A stretch of 64,000 nt of DNA from Thermoactinomycetaceae bacterium (GTDB lineage: Bacteria > Bacillota > Bacilli > Thermoactinomycetales > Thermoactinomycetaceae), in contig JANWIG010000047.1 in the NCBI GenBank assembly GCA_025449975.1, positions 22,083 to 86,082 on the forward strand, read 5' to 3'. Position 1 is the first letter of the stretch. Each line of letters starts with the position of its first letter. Positions 1-10,077 of this stretch are shown in pieces. The position numbers and the translations under genes are program-made. The notes below the pieces were generated by a model that was given only the letters and a program-made list of their open reading frames with translations, was not told where the DNA came from and did not search any database.

Positions 1-440
1 CGATTCGGATCAACCACTGCAGCTTTCCCTTCAGAGATCACGAGGTAAGATAAGCAACCTTTCGCTAAGCGGTTTACTTGGATGATTTTCATCTCATCAC
101 TGGTTACGACGGTGACAGAGTGATAAAATTGGCTCCACTCCGTCATTCCACCTTCCAGTGTAGAGACTTGATAGCCTTTCTCCTGCAACTGCTCAGCAAC
201 CATTAACGCGGATCTACCTTTATTACAAATGACTACGACCTCTGTGTCTTTCGGAAGATCTTGATACACTTCTTTCTCATCATCTAAGAAATCGAAGTAA
301 GGAATGTTTAATGATTGAACGGTTTTCCCTTCAATTTTCCATTCGCTATATTGCTCTGGATTACGAACATCCAATAAGAAGACAGGACCTTGCTCCATCC
401 GCTGATGCAATTCTTTTGCACTGATCGTTTTCACTGCCAT
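1..440 (-). CDS. Rhodanese-domain protein, probably rhodanese-MBL fold fusion (3' part outside window)
   Basis: Minus-strand ORF from ATG at 438-440 running off the left edge: MAVKTISAKELHQRMEQGPVFLLDVRNPEQYSEWKIEG...VVVICNKGRSALMVAEQLQEKGYQVSTLEGG (CNKGRSA active-site loop), then DEMKIIQVNRLAKGCLSYLVISEGKAAVVDP typical of an MBL domain start. Confidence 0.85.
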   Translation of the reverse strand, partial: MAVKTISAKELHQRMEQGPVFLLDVRNPEQYSEWKIEGKTVQSLNIPYFDFLDDEKEVYQDLPKDTEVVVICNKGRSALMVAEQLQEKGYQVSTLEGGMTEWSQFYHSVTVVTSDEMKIIQVNRLAKGCLSYLVISEGKAAVVDPN

Positions 441-451
441 GTTTGATCACA

Positions 452-590
452 CCCTATCTTATTTTTCTTGAAAACACCGCAACTTCTGCGTTGATCGCAG
501 CTGCTGTCGCGATCAGACTTTGTAGATCGATCCAAATTCCGTTTGAGGCAATAATGGCTACAGATCGGTTTTTGGTATGCTGGATCTTCT
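452..590 (-). pseudogene. Relic of the N-terminus of a DsrE/DsrF-like sulfur-relay protein
   Basis: Minus frame reads NRSVAIIASNGIWIDLQSLIATAAAINAEVAVFSRKIR*. This resembles DsrE-like N-termini, ends prematurely, and lacks a start codon (AGGAG followed by ATC). Confidence 0.45.
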
Positions 591-648
591 CCTAGCGCAG
601 ATCAGTACACTACTTAATTTGGATCAAGTGAGAAAAGGATATTCTTTA

Positions 649-684
649 TATACCATAGGGGGTATGTATACCCCTTGGGGTATA
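649..684. promoter_or_regulatory. Two adjacent CsoR/CstR-like operator palindromes
   Basis: TACCATAGGGGGTA (651-664) and TACCCCTTGGGGTA (669-682), resembling CsoR-family G-tract/C-tract operators, upstream of the rhodanese-MBL gene. Confidence 0.55.
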
Positions 685-876
685 TTATAGACCCCACTAG
701 ATATGAATGTCAACCCTTTTCTTATTCGGCAAATAAAAGAAAAGGAAAAAAGAGGAGTCAAACTGGACTTCAAAATAGAACACTTGATCTGTTGTATTTA
801 TATACAAAAAATTGTATGATAAGATCCGTATTTCAATTTTTACCCTTTTATGGAAAAATATACAAGGAGGAATTGA

Positions 877-2580
877 ATGAACATTTCCAAGAAGATTCCC
901 ATCCTTCTCTCTCTGCTCCTCATCTTTGGAGCCAGCTCAATTCATTCGGCTGCTTCCCCCTCTTCCAAACCACAAAAAACAACCCAATCGCCGATGAAAG
1001 ACAACTACGCCATACATCAAATCGAGGGGAGCAAATTGTTTAGCAACATTGAAAGACGACTCCAGTCGGCAAAAAAGACCGATTCCTTCCCAGTGATCAT
1101 CACATTTCAATCTACAAACCAATCCAGTAACCTTCAAAAAGTAAAAAACGTTATTCCCTCATTTACTCCGAAACACGTTTATCAAAACCTTCCTTCTGTT
1201 TCTGCGACCCTTACCAAAGAACAAATCAACAAATTAGCTACGCTTCCCCAAGTGATCCAGATTGAATATGACGAACCGATGAAAATCGCCTCCAACTCAG
1301 CCAATGCATGGTACGGAACTTCCAAAGCTCGTGCTGATTTTGGTGTAACTGGCGATCGCGATGGTAACCCCAATACATATTCCAAAATCGATGCGACCAT
1401 TGCTGTCATTGACACAGGAGTTGATCGGAATCATGTGGACCTCAAAGGGAAAGTGATCGGCTGGAAAGATTATGTCAACAACAGGTCCCTTCCCTATGAC
1501 GATCACGGTCATGGCACCCATGTGGCTGGCATCGCTGGTGGGGCTGGTAAAGGCAACGCCGCCTACGTAGGAGTGGCACCCGGGGCATCCATTGTCGGAA
1601 TTAAGGTTCTCGATCAAAATGGCAGTGGCAGCATGAGCAATGTAACCGCCGCAATCGACTGGGCGATTAGCAATAAAAATACGTATGGCATCGATATAAT
1701 CAATTTAAGTTTAGGAACATCAGGTAGTTCCGATGGAAAAGACTCCGCTTCTCAAGCAGTCAATCGCGCCACTAAAGAGGGAATTTTAGTCGTTGTCGCA
1801 GCAGGTAATTCCGGTCCTGGTCAAAAGACCATTGGCTCTCCAGGAGCTGCTTTACAAGCTTTCACGGTGGGAGCAATGGCTGATCCAAGCGACCGTGGCT
1901 TTTACCTCACGGACTTCTCCAGCCGAGGAACGACAGCAGATGGACGCATCAAGCCAGATATTGTCGCGCCAGGATATAACGTCGTCGCTCCCAAAGCAAA
2001 CAGCAGCAATGGCTACGTATCCTACAGTGGAACCAGTATGGCGACCCCATTTGTCGCGGGGACAGCCGCTTTGATCCATGATGCCAACCCTTCTTTAACT
2101 CCCACACAAATCAAATCGATCCTTGTTTCAACCGCTACGGACTTCGGTCCCTCTGGAAAAGACATCGATTATGGTTATGGTAACCTACGTGGTTACGACG
2201 CGATCAAAAAAGCGGGTAGCTACACCGGTACGGGTCCGACACTGCCCAATCGTCTTTATGGTCAAAATTCGATCAATACCACCTCTTATCGAGATGAATG
2301 GACTTTTGAGGTTACTTCCACTGCCAATCCGATTGCTATTACGATGATTATGCCGAACCACGTATGGTGGCAAGACTTTGACATCTTCCTTTATGATCCC
2401 AATGGAGCTCAAGTGGGTGCATCCAGGGGAGTCACCCGCCAAGAGGGAATCACCTTTCAACCGACAAAAACAGGCAAATACCGACTCCTTGTTCGTTCTT
2501 ACTTTGGCACCGGCTCCTATTTCTTCGATATTAGTGCAAGAGCGAAAAATTTATCTTTGGTTAGAAATGATCAACCTTAG
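877..2580 (+). CDS. Secreted S8 family subtilisin-like serine peptidase
   Basis: Signal peptide, inhibitor-like prodomain, catalytic Asp (VIDTGVD), His (HGHGTHVAGIAGG), Ser (SGTSMATPFVAG); RBS AAGGAGG. Confidence 0.95.
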   Translation: MNISKKIPILLSLLLIFGASSIHSAASPSSKPQKTTQSPMKDNYAIHQIEGSKLFSNIERRLQSAKKTDSFPVIITFQSTNQSSNLQKVKNVIPSFTPKHVYQNLPSVSATLTKEQINKLATLPQVIQIEYDEPMKIASNSANAWYGTSKARADFGVTGDRDGNPNTYSKIDATIAVIDTGVDRNHVDLKGKVIGWKDYVNNRSLPYDDHGHGTHVAGIAGGAGKGNAAYVGVAPGASIVGIKVLDQNGSGSMSNVTAAIDWAISNKNTYGIDIINLSLGTSGSSDGKDSASQAVNRATKEGILVVVAAGNSGPGQKTIGSPGAALQAFTVGAMADPSDRGFYLTDFSSRGTTADGRIKPDIVAPGYNVVAPKANSSNGYVSYSGTSMATPFVAGTAALIHDANPSLTPTQIKSILVSTATDFGPSGKDIDYGYGNLRGYDAIKKAGSYTGTGPTLPNRLYGQNSINTTSYRDEWTFEVTSTANPIAITMIMPNHVWWQDFDIFLYDPNGAQVGASRGVTRQEGITFQPTKTGKYRLLVRSYFGTGSYFFDISARAKNLSLVRNDQP

Positions 2581-2585
2581 AGATC

Positions 2586-2622
2586 GAAAAAACCTCCGAT
2601 GAATCCCATCGGAGGTTCCCTA
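2586..2622. terminator. Bidirectional hairpin between convergent genes
   Basis: AAAAAACCTCCGATGAATCCCATCGGAGGTTCCC. Confidence 0.7.
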
Positions 2623-2635
2623 TCAAATCACGATC

Positions 2636-3421
2636 TTATCCTTCTGATTCACTTTTATTAAATAATTTTCGCGAACGAATTGTAAAATACAATCCTAAGA
2701 TCCCCAATAAGTAGACAATGATTTCCGTAGCCATCAAAGGCAAGACTTCAATCTGATACAATCCAGCCATGACATCCACCGCAGCATGCACAAGAATGGC
2801 TAAAAACAAAATAGCAATCTTACGTTGTCGAATCCCATACAGCACCAAGATCGATAAAGCGATTTGAATACTCAATGCCGCCACCCGTTCCAGTCCGGCC
2901 AAAATAAAGTGATAACTGGGAGTATTTATAATCGCTTCTTTTTGTTGTTCCAGTGCTGGTTGAGCGGCAATCAATGCATCGAGCGACCCTTGGTTAATCA
3001 TAATGGCGATTTGCAATGTTGCAAATGCCCCCAATGCTCCAACCAAGATCGCCTCGATCCCACCATGACCAATCCCGAAAGCGATTCCATCTTTTCTTTC
3101 CCGATGATCTTTTAATAAAAATCGATAGCTCACGTATCTTCCCACTTCTTCAAAAATACCGGCCGCAAAGGCAGCAAACAACACAAACAAAATAGGGGTT
3201 CCAAAGAGCAAATCGCTGGTTGTTTCGTTCACTTCTAGGAAGTAGTATTGTAGAAGATTTTTTAATATCATGGCAAATACAAGAAAGGTTAAGGAGCCAA
3301 TCATAACCGCTTTCCACGGAATTTTCCATTTCCTTTTAAAAAAAATCAGCAAAACAACAGGCAAAATAATGGATAAAGTAAATTGAATCGCAATTGCAAC
3401 CATTGTTTCATTGCTAACCAT
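2636..3421 (-). CDS. YhfC-family (CPBP/PrsW-like) intramembrane glutamic protease
   Basis: Polytopic membrane protein with EEVGRY and GHGGIEAI motifs. Confidence 0.75.
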   Translation of the reverse strand: MVSNETMVAIAIQFTLSIILPVVLLIFFKRKWKIPWKAVMIGSLTFLVFAMILKNLLQYYFLEVNETTSDLLFGTPILFVLFAAFAAGIFEEVGRYVSYRFLLKDHRERKDGIAFGIGHGGIEAILVGALGAFATLQIAIMINQGSLDALIAAQPALEQQKEAIINTPSYHFILAGLERVAALSIQIALSILVLYGIRQRKIAILFLAILVHAAVDVMAGLYQIEVLPLMATEIIVYLLGILGLYFTIRSRKLFNKSESEG

Positions 3422-3601
3422 CGTCTGTTCATTCCCTTCCTACTCAACCATTCCACTCCAAATCGACGACATTATCCTTGCTTTTCCTTCAAAAAAAAAA
3501 ACGGAATCAGTTTTCATTATAACATCCTTTCGCTACTTTTAGTAAAGTGGCAAGAAACCGATTCCCATTAAAATAAAAAAATATTCTCTATCTTTGTGGA
3601 G

Positions 3602-4726
3602 TCAACCTTCTTTAAGGTATTGCCTCAGACGTGTTAGATCCGAAGGCAATGAAAACTCTTGTAAAACCCGAGACATATTCACATTAAAAATCCAGGCTAC
3701 TTTGCTATCAGCGATATGTTTTAAAATGGTTCGCTGTTGTTCCGTAAGCTCAGAAGCTTTCCGTGACGCGATGTCTTTTGTTTCCCCAAAAGCGATCGTG
3801 AGAATCGAACGGGTTAGCTCTACCGCTGCCAAAGCATTTTCCGTATGCAGAAAAGCATCAATTAAAAAAGAAAGAGAACGCACAGACTCTTCTTTCGGCA
3901 ATTGACTTAATAGTCTGCCAATATCGGTTATCACGTCCATTTTGGCAAAAAGCAAGTTATCATAAGCCAATACACGATCAGGATTTCTAATGGTCTGAAT
4001 TAAAACCTGAGAAGTCTGACTAGAAATATGTCCTGACTGGATTTGTGTCAAAGCAATCGCTGCCGCCAATTGAAGCAGTGGCTGCTCAGTATGGGCTAAA
4101 TATCGCTCTAAAATATGAATCGTTTGTGCATGTTGATCATGTTGCGCACCTAAAGCTAAAATCAGATTGGTTAAAATCATCGGATCCTTTTCTTGTCGCA
4201 GTTGACGACGTAATCGTTTTAAAATATCCTCTTCCAACCACTTAACAGAAGACAGGGTATAGATCGCCGCTTCTTTAATTACATAGTTATCATGTTGACT
4301 TAAGCGATAAAAAATGGGAACTCCTTGATAAACAGCTAATCTTGCCTTTTTGACCCATTCCAACTCCTGTTGAAATTCCATTTGAACCTTTCGTGTAAAC
4401 GGCTTTTTTTGTACAAAGAATAACTGGTCATCACTCACTTTATTTGAAGTACCATTGGAGATCCCTGCTAATAAATGTAATAGATGTTCCCGATAAAGAA
4501 TATTTTCATCTTCTAACAGTTTAATTAAAAAGGGTACGGTATAGGAGGTTGCTTCAAAAACATATTTATCACGATATAAAATCCGACTAGATAACTTATT
4601 AAAATAGGTCCACCAAACAGTTTCATCTTTTGATCTCAGTTTATAGATTTGTTGTGGAATATCCTTGGCTGGACCATAGGCATGATGTAAACTTCCCCAA
4701 TCTACTTGATGGACTTTATTTAACAT
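3602..4726 (-). CDS. HEAT-repeat domain protein
   Basis: Alpha-helical repetitive 374 aa protein (VPFLIKLLEDENILYREHLLHLLAGI). Confidence 0.65.
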   Translation of the reverse strand: MLNKVHQVDWGSLHHAYGPAKDIPQQIYKLRSKDETVWWTYFNKLSSRILYRDKYVFEATSYTVPFLIKLLEDENILYREHLLHLLAGISNGTSNKVSDDQLFFVQKKPFTRKVQMEFQQELEWVKKARLAVYQGVPIFYRLSQHDNYVIKEAAIYTLSSVKWLEEDILKRLRRQLRQEKDPMILTNLILALGAQHDQHAQTIHILERYLAHTEQPLLQLAAAIALTQIQSGHISSQTSQVLIQTIRNPDRVLAYDNLLFAKMDVITDIGRLLSQLPKEESVRSLSFLIDAFLHTENALAAVELTRSILTIAFGETKDIASRKASELTEQQRTILKHIADSKVAWIFNVNMSRVLQEFSLPSDLTRLRQYLKEG

Positions 4727-4855
4727 TTTGAACCTCCTAAAATAATTTGTTTCATTTTATAATATACTCATTTCAAAGCATAAGTCCAAACTATTTTAAT
4801 TTTTCTCCTTCAGTATGTTATAATAACGAAAGAGTCTGTGAAGGAGGAAACGTAC

Positions 4856-5413
4856 ATGGCGCGAGTCCCATCCAATATGTTCCCTTTAGGTGAAAAAGCT
4901 CCGTCTTTTCAACTACGAGATGTGATTCAAGACAAAATGATTTCCCTAGAGGAAAGCAAGTCCGACATCGCCACAGTGATTATGTTTATTTGTAATCATT
5001 GTCCTTTTGTGATCCATGTGCAAGATCAATTGATTCAATTAGCAAACGATTACCAACCAAAAGGGATTTCATTTATTGCTATTAATTCCAATGATCCAGA
5101 AAATTATCCAGACGACTCTCCTGAAAAAATGAAAGAAGTCGCTTTAAAATTAGGTTACCCCTTCCCTTACCTATTTGATGAAACACAAGAAGTAGCGAAA
5201 GCCTATCAAGCTGCTTGCACACCAGACTTTTATATCTTCGATAAAGATCTCGCTTGTGTTTATCGTGGACAGCTCGATTCTTCGCGTCCAGGGAATGGCA
5301 TTCCTGTAACCGGTGAATCGATTCGTTCCGCATTGGATCAAATCCTTCGTGGCGAACCAGTTACTGTAAAACAACTTCCTAGCTTAGGATGTAATATTAA
5401 ATGGAAAGAGTAA
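4856..5413 (+). CDS. Thioredoxin-like (AhpC/TSA, redoxin) family protein
   Basis: ORF with internal start MARVPSNMFPLGEKAPSFQLRDV, GGAGG RBS; NHCPFVIHV redox motif. Confidence 0.85.
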   Translation: MARVPSNMFPLGEKAPSFQLRDVIQDKMISLEESKSDIATVIMFICNHCPFVIHVQDQLIQLANDYQPKGISFIAINSNDPENYPDDSPEKMKEVALKLGYPFPYLFDETQEVAKAYQAACTPDFYIFDKDLACVYRGQLDSSRPGNGIPVTGESIRSALDQILRGEPVTVKQLPSLGCNIKWKE

Positions 5414-5433
5414 CCCTCCTTTTGGAAAGATCG

Positions 5434-5464
5434 AAGACCGTGGTAGAGGCACGGTCTTTTTAAA
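5434..5464 (+). terminator. Intrinsic terminator
   Basis: AAGACCGTGGTAGAGGCACGGTCTTTTTA. Confidence 0.75.
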
Positions 5465-5627
5465 ATTCTCGGGAGTGCAGAAATACAAACATATGTCTTA
5501 TCTCTTCTACAGAATCGACTTTCTTTCCTTCTTTGTTTCACTGATTTGAACGAACGCTCGGCGAAAACGATCGCCGCTTCTTCACATAGAAGGTTCAAAC
5601 CGCATTTGGTTTGGCAAATAAAAATCG

Positions 5628-6647
5628 CTAAGTTAGATAACTGATTTCTGCTTCTGGGAAATACTGATTGATTTTGGAATAGAAAAACTGCTTCAATTGC
5701 TCCATTTGTTCATTTGGATACACATACTTGACTCTTCCGTATCTGCCCCATTTTTTCTTCCGTTTTTCTTCATCCATCTCTAACTTGCTTTTCGGATAAC
5801 GTTTTTCAATCACTTTTTTAGCTGTTTGGGTAAAGCGATGGGTAATCAATTCAAACGTTAAATCAGGAATCATTCCCAGTTGATCCCTCAGTTTTTCGAG
5901 CAATTGGGTATATTCTTGTTCCCATCCATCAAAAAACATAATAGGAGCGATAATAAAGCCAAGGGGATAGTTCGCACGGGCGATTTTTTTCGCTGCTTCT
6001 ATCCGTTCATGAACTGGAGAAGTGCCTGGTTCAAAGTGCTGAACCACATAAGGCGCATTGATACTAAAACGAATGCGCGTATGTCCCTGATGTACGGCAT
6101 CCAGCAGCGAGTCAACATGGGCATATTTCGTGACAAAGCGCAATCGCCCATACTTTTGTTGCCCCATCCACTCAATCGTCCGTTTTAAAGAGCCGGTAAT
6201 ATGCTCTACGCCGACAGGGTCTGATGTACATGCCGCTTCAAATCGCGTTATTTCTGGCGCTCTTTCTGCAATGTACCGCGCAGCTCGCTCAAAAATCTCA
6301 TCGACATTGACATAGACACGGATATAGGGCCGATTGCCTAGCGTCGTTTGCAGATAGCAATAGTGACAATGGGCCATACACCCCGTCGCTAAGGGAATCG
6401 CATATTCTGCCGATGGTTTGGATGGCTCAAAATCCAACGTTTTCTTGATTCCGACAACCAATGTTCTTTTCGCCACCCGATATTTTTCTAGCTCCGTTTC
6501 ACCAGGAAGTCCGGTCACTCGATTATGGGAAGTCGTCATTTTAACCGGAATCCTGCTTTTGCTGTATTTCTGATACAACTTTCGTCCCAAGGGGTAGTCC
6601 AATGCTCTCGGTTCGAAAAAAACTAAATCGGGTTGAAACAACTTCAT
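5628..6647 (-). CDS. splB: Spore photoproduct lyase
   Basis: Radical SAM motif CMAHCHYCYLQ; MKLFQPDLVFFEPRALDYPLG N-terminus. Confidence 0.93.
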   Translation of the reverse strand: MKLFQPDLVFFEPRALDYPLGRKLYQKYSKSRIPVKMTTSHNRVTGLPGETELEKYRVAKRTLVVGIKKTLDFEPSKPSAEYAIPLATGCMAHCHYCYLQTTLGNRPYIRVYVNVDEIFERAARYIAERAPEITRFEAACTSDPVGVEHITGSLKRTIEWMGQQKYGRLRFVTKYAHVDSLLDAVHQGHTRIRFSINAPYVVQHFEPGTSPVHERIEAAKKIARANYPLGFIIAPIMFFDGWEQEYTQLLEKLRDQLGMIPDLTFELITHRFTQTAKKVIEKRYPKSKLEMDEEKRKKKWGRYGRVKYVYPNEQMEQLKQFFYSKINQYFPEAEISYLT

Positions 6648-6712
6648 CCATCTCCCTCCTCTTTCTTTATCCTGTCCAGGAGGGATCAGGGACATATGAG
6701 CTCCCTACTGTC

Positions 6713-7234
6713 TTATTTTTCCTCAATCACGCCACACGCAATCCGCTTGCCTGAATTGCCAGCAGGATCGGTGCGATAATCATCCGCTGATTCATGGATC
6801 ACCAAGGCGGTTCCTGTCTCCTTCAAAAGCGAGTGCACTTCGTCTTTTTCCAAAGTTACCTGTTTTATCACCTGTGTATTTTTTACCTCTCCACTCGAAT
6901 CGACGACGATATTCTGCAAGTCCCCTGCATGTTCTCCCTCGGGATGGTTTCTCCCATGCTTCTTCCCATGAGGATTAAAGTGTCCTCCAGCTGATTGGAA
7001 ATCAGGCTCTTGGCATTTCCCTACCTCATGAATATGGAAACCATGGATCCCACTCGGGAGTCCGTGAGCTTCGACGGTAATTTCCACCCCTTGATCCATT
7101 TGCTTGAGCGTCGCTGTTCCGATTTGTTCACCATTGGAATTGACTATTTTCGCAACAGCCATCGGTGCTTCGTTGCATCCGACAAGAAAACACAGAAATA
7201 GACCGTTCATCACAGAAAAAAAGACTTTCTTCAT
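6713..7234 (-). CDS. Cu/Zn superoxide dismutase family lipoprotein
   Basis: Lipobox FLVGC; GIHGFHIHEVGKC, GGHFNPHGKKHG, AGNSGKRIACGVI motifs. Confidence 0.9.
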   Translation of the reverse strand: MKKVFFSVMNGLFLCFLVGCNEAPMAVAKIVNSNGEQIGTATLKQMDQGVEITVEAHGLPSGIHGFHIHEVGKCQEPDFQSAGGHFNPHGKKHGRNHPEGEHAGDLQNIVVDSSGEVKNTQVIKQVTLEKDEVHSLLKETGTALVIHESADDYRTDPAGNSGKRIACGVIEEK

Positions 7235-7441
7235 TTGATATCCCCCTTGAACCAAAGTATTTTGGGAAAAATCGCTGCTTAGCAAAAGAGGAAAACAGAC
7301 CTACTATAACAAATATTATACATAATATGAAAAATCAAGTAGAAATAGCTTATTTTGGTAGGAAAAACCTCTTTAAACCGACGCAGACTTCTTTTTTTCT
7401 GGACAAACTAACTGTATATTGCTTGATAAGGAAGGATCTGT

Positions 7442-8089
7442 ATGTCGAAGAAATGTTCTATCTCTTATTTAGCTTTAGGTGATTCTCTTACCGAAGGAAT
7501 TGGTGCAGCCAGTTTAGATCGACATTGGGTATCTCAATATTTTCGGCATCTTGCTCACTCCGAACATTGTTCTTTGCGCAACTTAGGCGTTTCCGGAATG
7601 ACTTCTCGTGAATTATACAGTCTAATCAATATTCCGAGCTTTACCCGCCTCATTCCACGCAGTACCCATATTACGATCACGACTGGCGGTTGTGACTTTA
7701 TTGAATTATATGAAAATAACTCACTCTCTTTTGGCAAATTGTTAAAAGTGACGCGAAACGTTTTAACCCAGGTCGAACAGATTTTAGCGCAGATTCGTAC
7801 ACTCGCCCCACAAGCCCAAATCCAAATTCTTGGTTTTTATCTACCCATCCCAGCATATAAACTCGGCGAAAAACGTGCCGTCAGTTTTGCGCAAATGATG
7901 AATAAATGTTACGGAAACATCGGTCAAAAGTTTCAAGCACAATTAATCAATCCCTTTGACACCTTTTTTAAACGCTTCGACTACTTTGTTGACGAAGTCC
8001 ATCCCAATCAAGCGGGATACGATGCCATCTCCCAATTATTTATTCAATCCACTCCCCACTCTGCTCTAACTTCTACGCACCAACCGTGA
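7442..8089 (+). CDS. SGNH/GDSL hydrolase
   Basis: ALGDSLTEGIGA block and DEVHPNQAGY catalytic block. Confidence 0.88.
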   Translation: MSKKCSISYLALGDSLTEGIGAASLDRHWVSQYFRHLAHSEHCSLRNLGVSGMTSRELYSLINIPSFTRLIPRSTHITITTGGCDFIELYENNSLSFGKLLKVTRNVLTQVEQILAQIRTLAPQAQIQILGFYLPIPAYKLGEKRAVSFAQMMNKCYGNIGQKFQAQLINPFDTFFKRFDYFVDEVHPNQAGYDAISQLFIQSTPHSALTSTHQP

Positions 8090-8090
8090 A

Positions 8091-8122
8091 GGAATAGGTT
8101 TCAGAGGACCTATTCCCCCTTT
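8091..8122 (+). terminator. Intrinsic terminator
   Basis: GGAATAGGTTTCAGAGGACCTATTCCCCCTTTT. Confidence 0.6.
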
Positions 8123-8193
8123 TGATGCATTTTCCTAGCGCGAGCATAGCACCTGCTGTGTGTAAGCGCCCTCATGGAAGGGGTGATCTTTAG

Positions 8194-9114
8194 GTGGAAC
8201 AGCTATTGCGTAACTCGCTTCTTTTTTTATCAAAAAGTAAAATGGCTGAACAGTTTGCAAAAAAGTGGGGACATTCCCTCGGTGCCAACCGCTTTGTAGC
8301 CGGTGAGACGATCGAAAGCGCGATTCAAGCAGTGCGAGAACTAAATGATAAAGGCATTGATGCTACTTTAGATCACTTGGGTGAATTCGTTTCCCAGTCT
8401 GAAGAAGCAATTGCCGCAACCGAACATTGTCTAAAGACGTTGGATGCGATTCACACCAGTCAAGTCCGCTCCCATTTGTCTGTTAAACTGACCCAGCTAG
8501 GGCTTGATATCGCCAAAGAGCTCTGTCTTAACAATATGTACCAAATTGTAGAAAGGGCAAAGGAATATAACAACTTCGTGCGCATCGATATGGAAGATTA
8601 CGCTCATAACGAGGTAACCATCGACATTTTTAAAACCTTAAGGGAGCGCTATGGTGAAAACATCGGTCTCGTATTGCAAGCATACTTATACAAAGTGGAA
8701 AAAGACCTCGATGATCTCCACGTATATCGACCCAATCTTCGTTTGGTCAAGGGCGCTTACAAAGAATCTCCCTCCGTCGCCTTTCCGCAAAAAAAAGATG
8801 TGGATCGCAACTTTATCAAAATCATCGAAAAACACCTGCTGTATGGTAACTATGCAGCCGTAGCCACTCATGACGAAGCGATCATCGATCATGTGAAACG
8901 ATTTGTCAGCGAACAGAACATTCCTACCTCGCAATTTGAATTTCAAATGCTCTATGGCATCCGTCCCGCTCTGCAACAGCAGTTGGTCACCGAAGGATTT
9001 ACGGTTCGCGTATACGTACCTTATGGCGAAGACTGGTATGGATATTTTATGCGTCGTTTGGCAGAGCGTCCCGCCAATGTTGGCTTTGTTTTAAAGTCTC
9101 TCTTTAAAAAATGA
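8194..9114 (+). CDS. Proline dehydrogenase
   Basis: GTG start; LRLVKGAYKES, THDE, FEFQMLYGIRP and VYVPYGEDWYGYFMRRLAERPAN motifs. Confidence 0.93.
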   Translation: MEQLLRNSLLFLSKSKMAEQFAKKWGHSLGANRFVAGETIESAIQAVRELNDKGIDATLDHLGEFVSQSEEAIAATEHCLKTLDAIHTSQVRSHLSVKLTQLGLDIAKELCLNNMYQIVERAKEYNNFVRIDMEDYAHNEVTIDIFKTLRERYGENIGLVLQAYLYKVEKDLDDLHVYRPNLRLVKGAYKESPSVAFPQKKDVDRNFIKIIEKHLLYGNYAAVATHDEAIIDHVKRFVSEQNIPTSQFEFQMLYGIRPALQQQLVTEGFTVRVYVPYGEDWYGYFMRRLAERPANVGFVLKSLFKK

Positions 9115-9132
9115 TCGCAACGCTTCCTTCAT

Positions 9133-9177
9133 AAACCAAACACTTCTGGCTCTGACTAGAAGTGTTTGGTTTTTTAT
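9133..9177 (+). terminator. Intrinsic terminator
   Basis: AAACCAAACACTTCT...AGAAGTGTTTGGTTTTTTATT. Confidence 0.8.
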
Positions 9178-9348
9178 TCAACTTGAAAAAACTAAGATTT
9201 TATAGTAATTACAATAGAAGTATCTTCTTTAGAAGAGACACACTGAAAAAGTCTGCTTCCTTTGGTACATAAAAAAATATTCACGAAAAAACGATTCACA
9301 TACCGCTGAATCGTCTTTTCTTTTTTACAATTGCTTTAAGGAAAGGGA

Positions 9349-10077
9349 GTGATCGATATGAAGCAAAAAATAACCGAAGCGCACCTAGACGAAGAAGGCT
9401 TCGTGCAAGGAGTCAAAGATTGTCTCCCTACCGTTTTAGGCTATTTAAGTATCGGCTTTGCTGCGGGAGTCATCGAAAAAACAGCCGGCTTAAGTATTGC
9501 TGAAATTGCACTGGTTTCCTTGCTCCTCTACGCGGGTTCGGCACAATTTATTTTAGCTGGAATGCTCCTTACCCACAGTTCGATCTCAGCTATCATCTTT
9601 ACTATCTTTTTTGTCAACCTACGCCATCTGTTAATGAGTGCTGCTCTAGCTCCTTATTTTCGTCACCTCCCTCCTTGGAAAAATATGCTAATCGGTTCGC
9701 AGCTAACAGATGAAACATTTGGCGTAGCCATCCATCACACCGCCAACAAAACGATGCTAAATGAGCGATGGATGTTGGGCTTAAATATCACAGCCTATCT
9801 CAATTGGGCAATCGCCAATGTGGCTGGCGGCTTTTTTGGTCAGTGGATTACCAATCCCGAATCTTTCGGACTCGATTTCGCTTTACCCGCGATGTTTATC
9901 GGGCTACTGGTCCTTCAAATCATCCATCGAAAAAATTGGATGGTCGACCTGATTGTCGCCCTAAGCGCAATCGGTCTCGTCGTTGGAAGTTCTTATCTAT
10001 TTTCTGGAAGCGGTGCTATTCTCATCGCAACCATACTTAGTGCTACGATCGGAGTGATCATCGAAAAATGGAAATAA
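9349..10077 (+). CDS. AzlC family branched-chain amino acid permease
   Basis: DCLPTVLGYLSIGFAAGVIEKTAGLS; followed by an overlapping AzlD-like ORF. Confidence 0.9.
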   Translation: MIDMKQKITEAHLDEEGFVQGVKDCLPTVLGYLSIGFAAGVIEKTAGLSIAEIALVSLLLYAGSAQFILAGMLLTHSSISAIIFTIFFVNLRHLLMSAALAPYFRHLPPWKNMLIGSQLTDETFGVAIHHTANKTMLNERWMLGLNITAYLNWAIANVAGGFFGQWITNPESFGLDFALPAMFIGLLVLQIIHRKNWMVDLIVALSAIGLVVGSSYLFSGSGAILIATILSATIGVIIEKWK

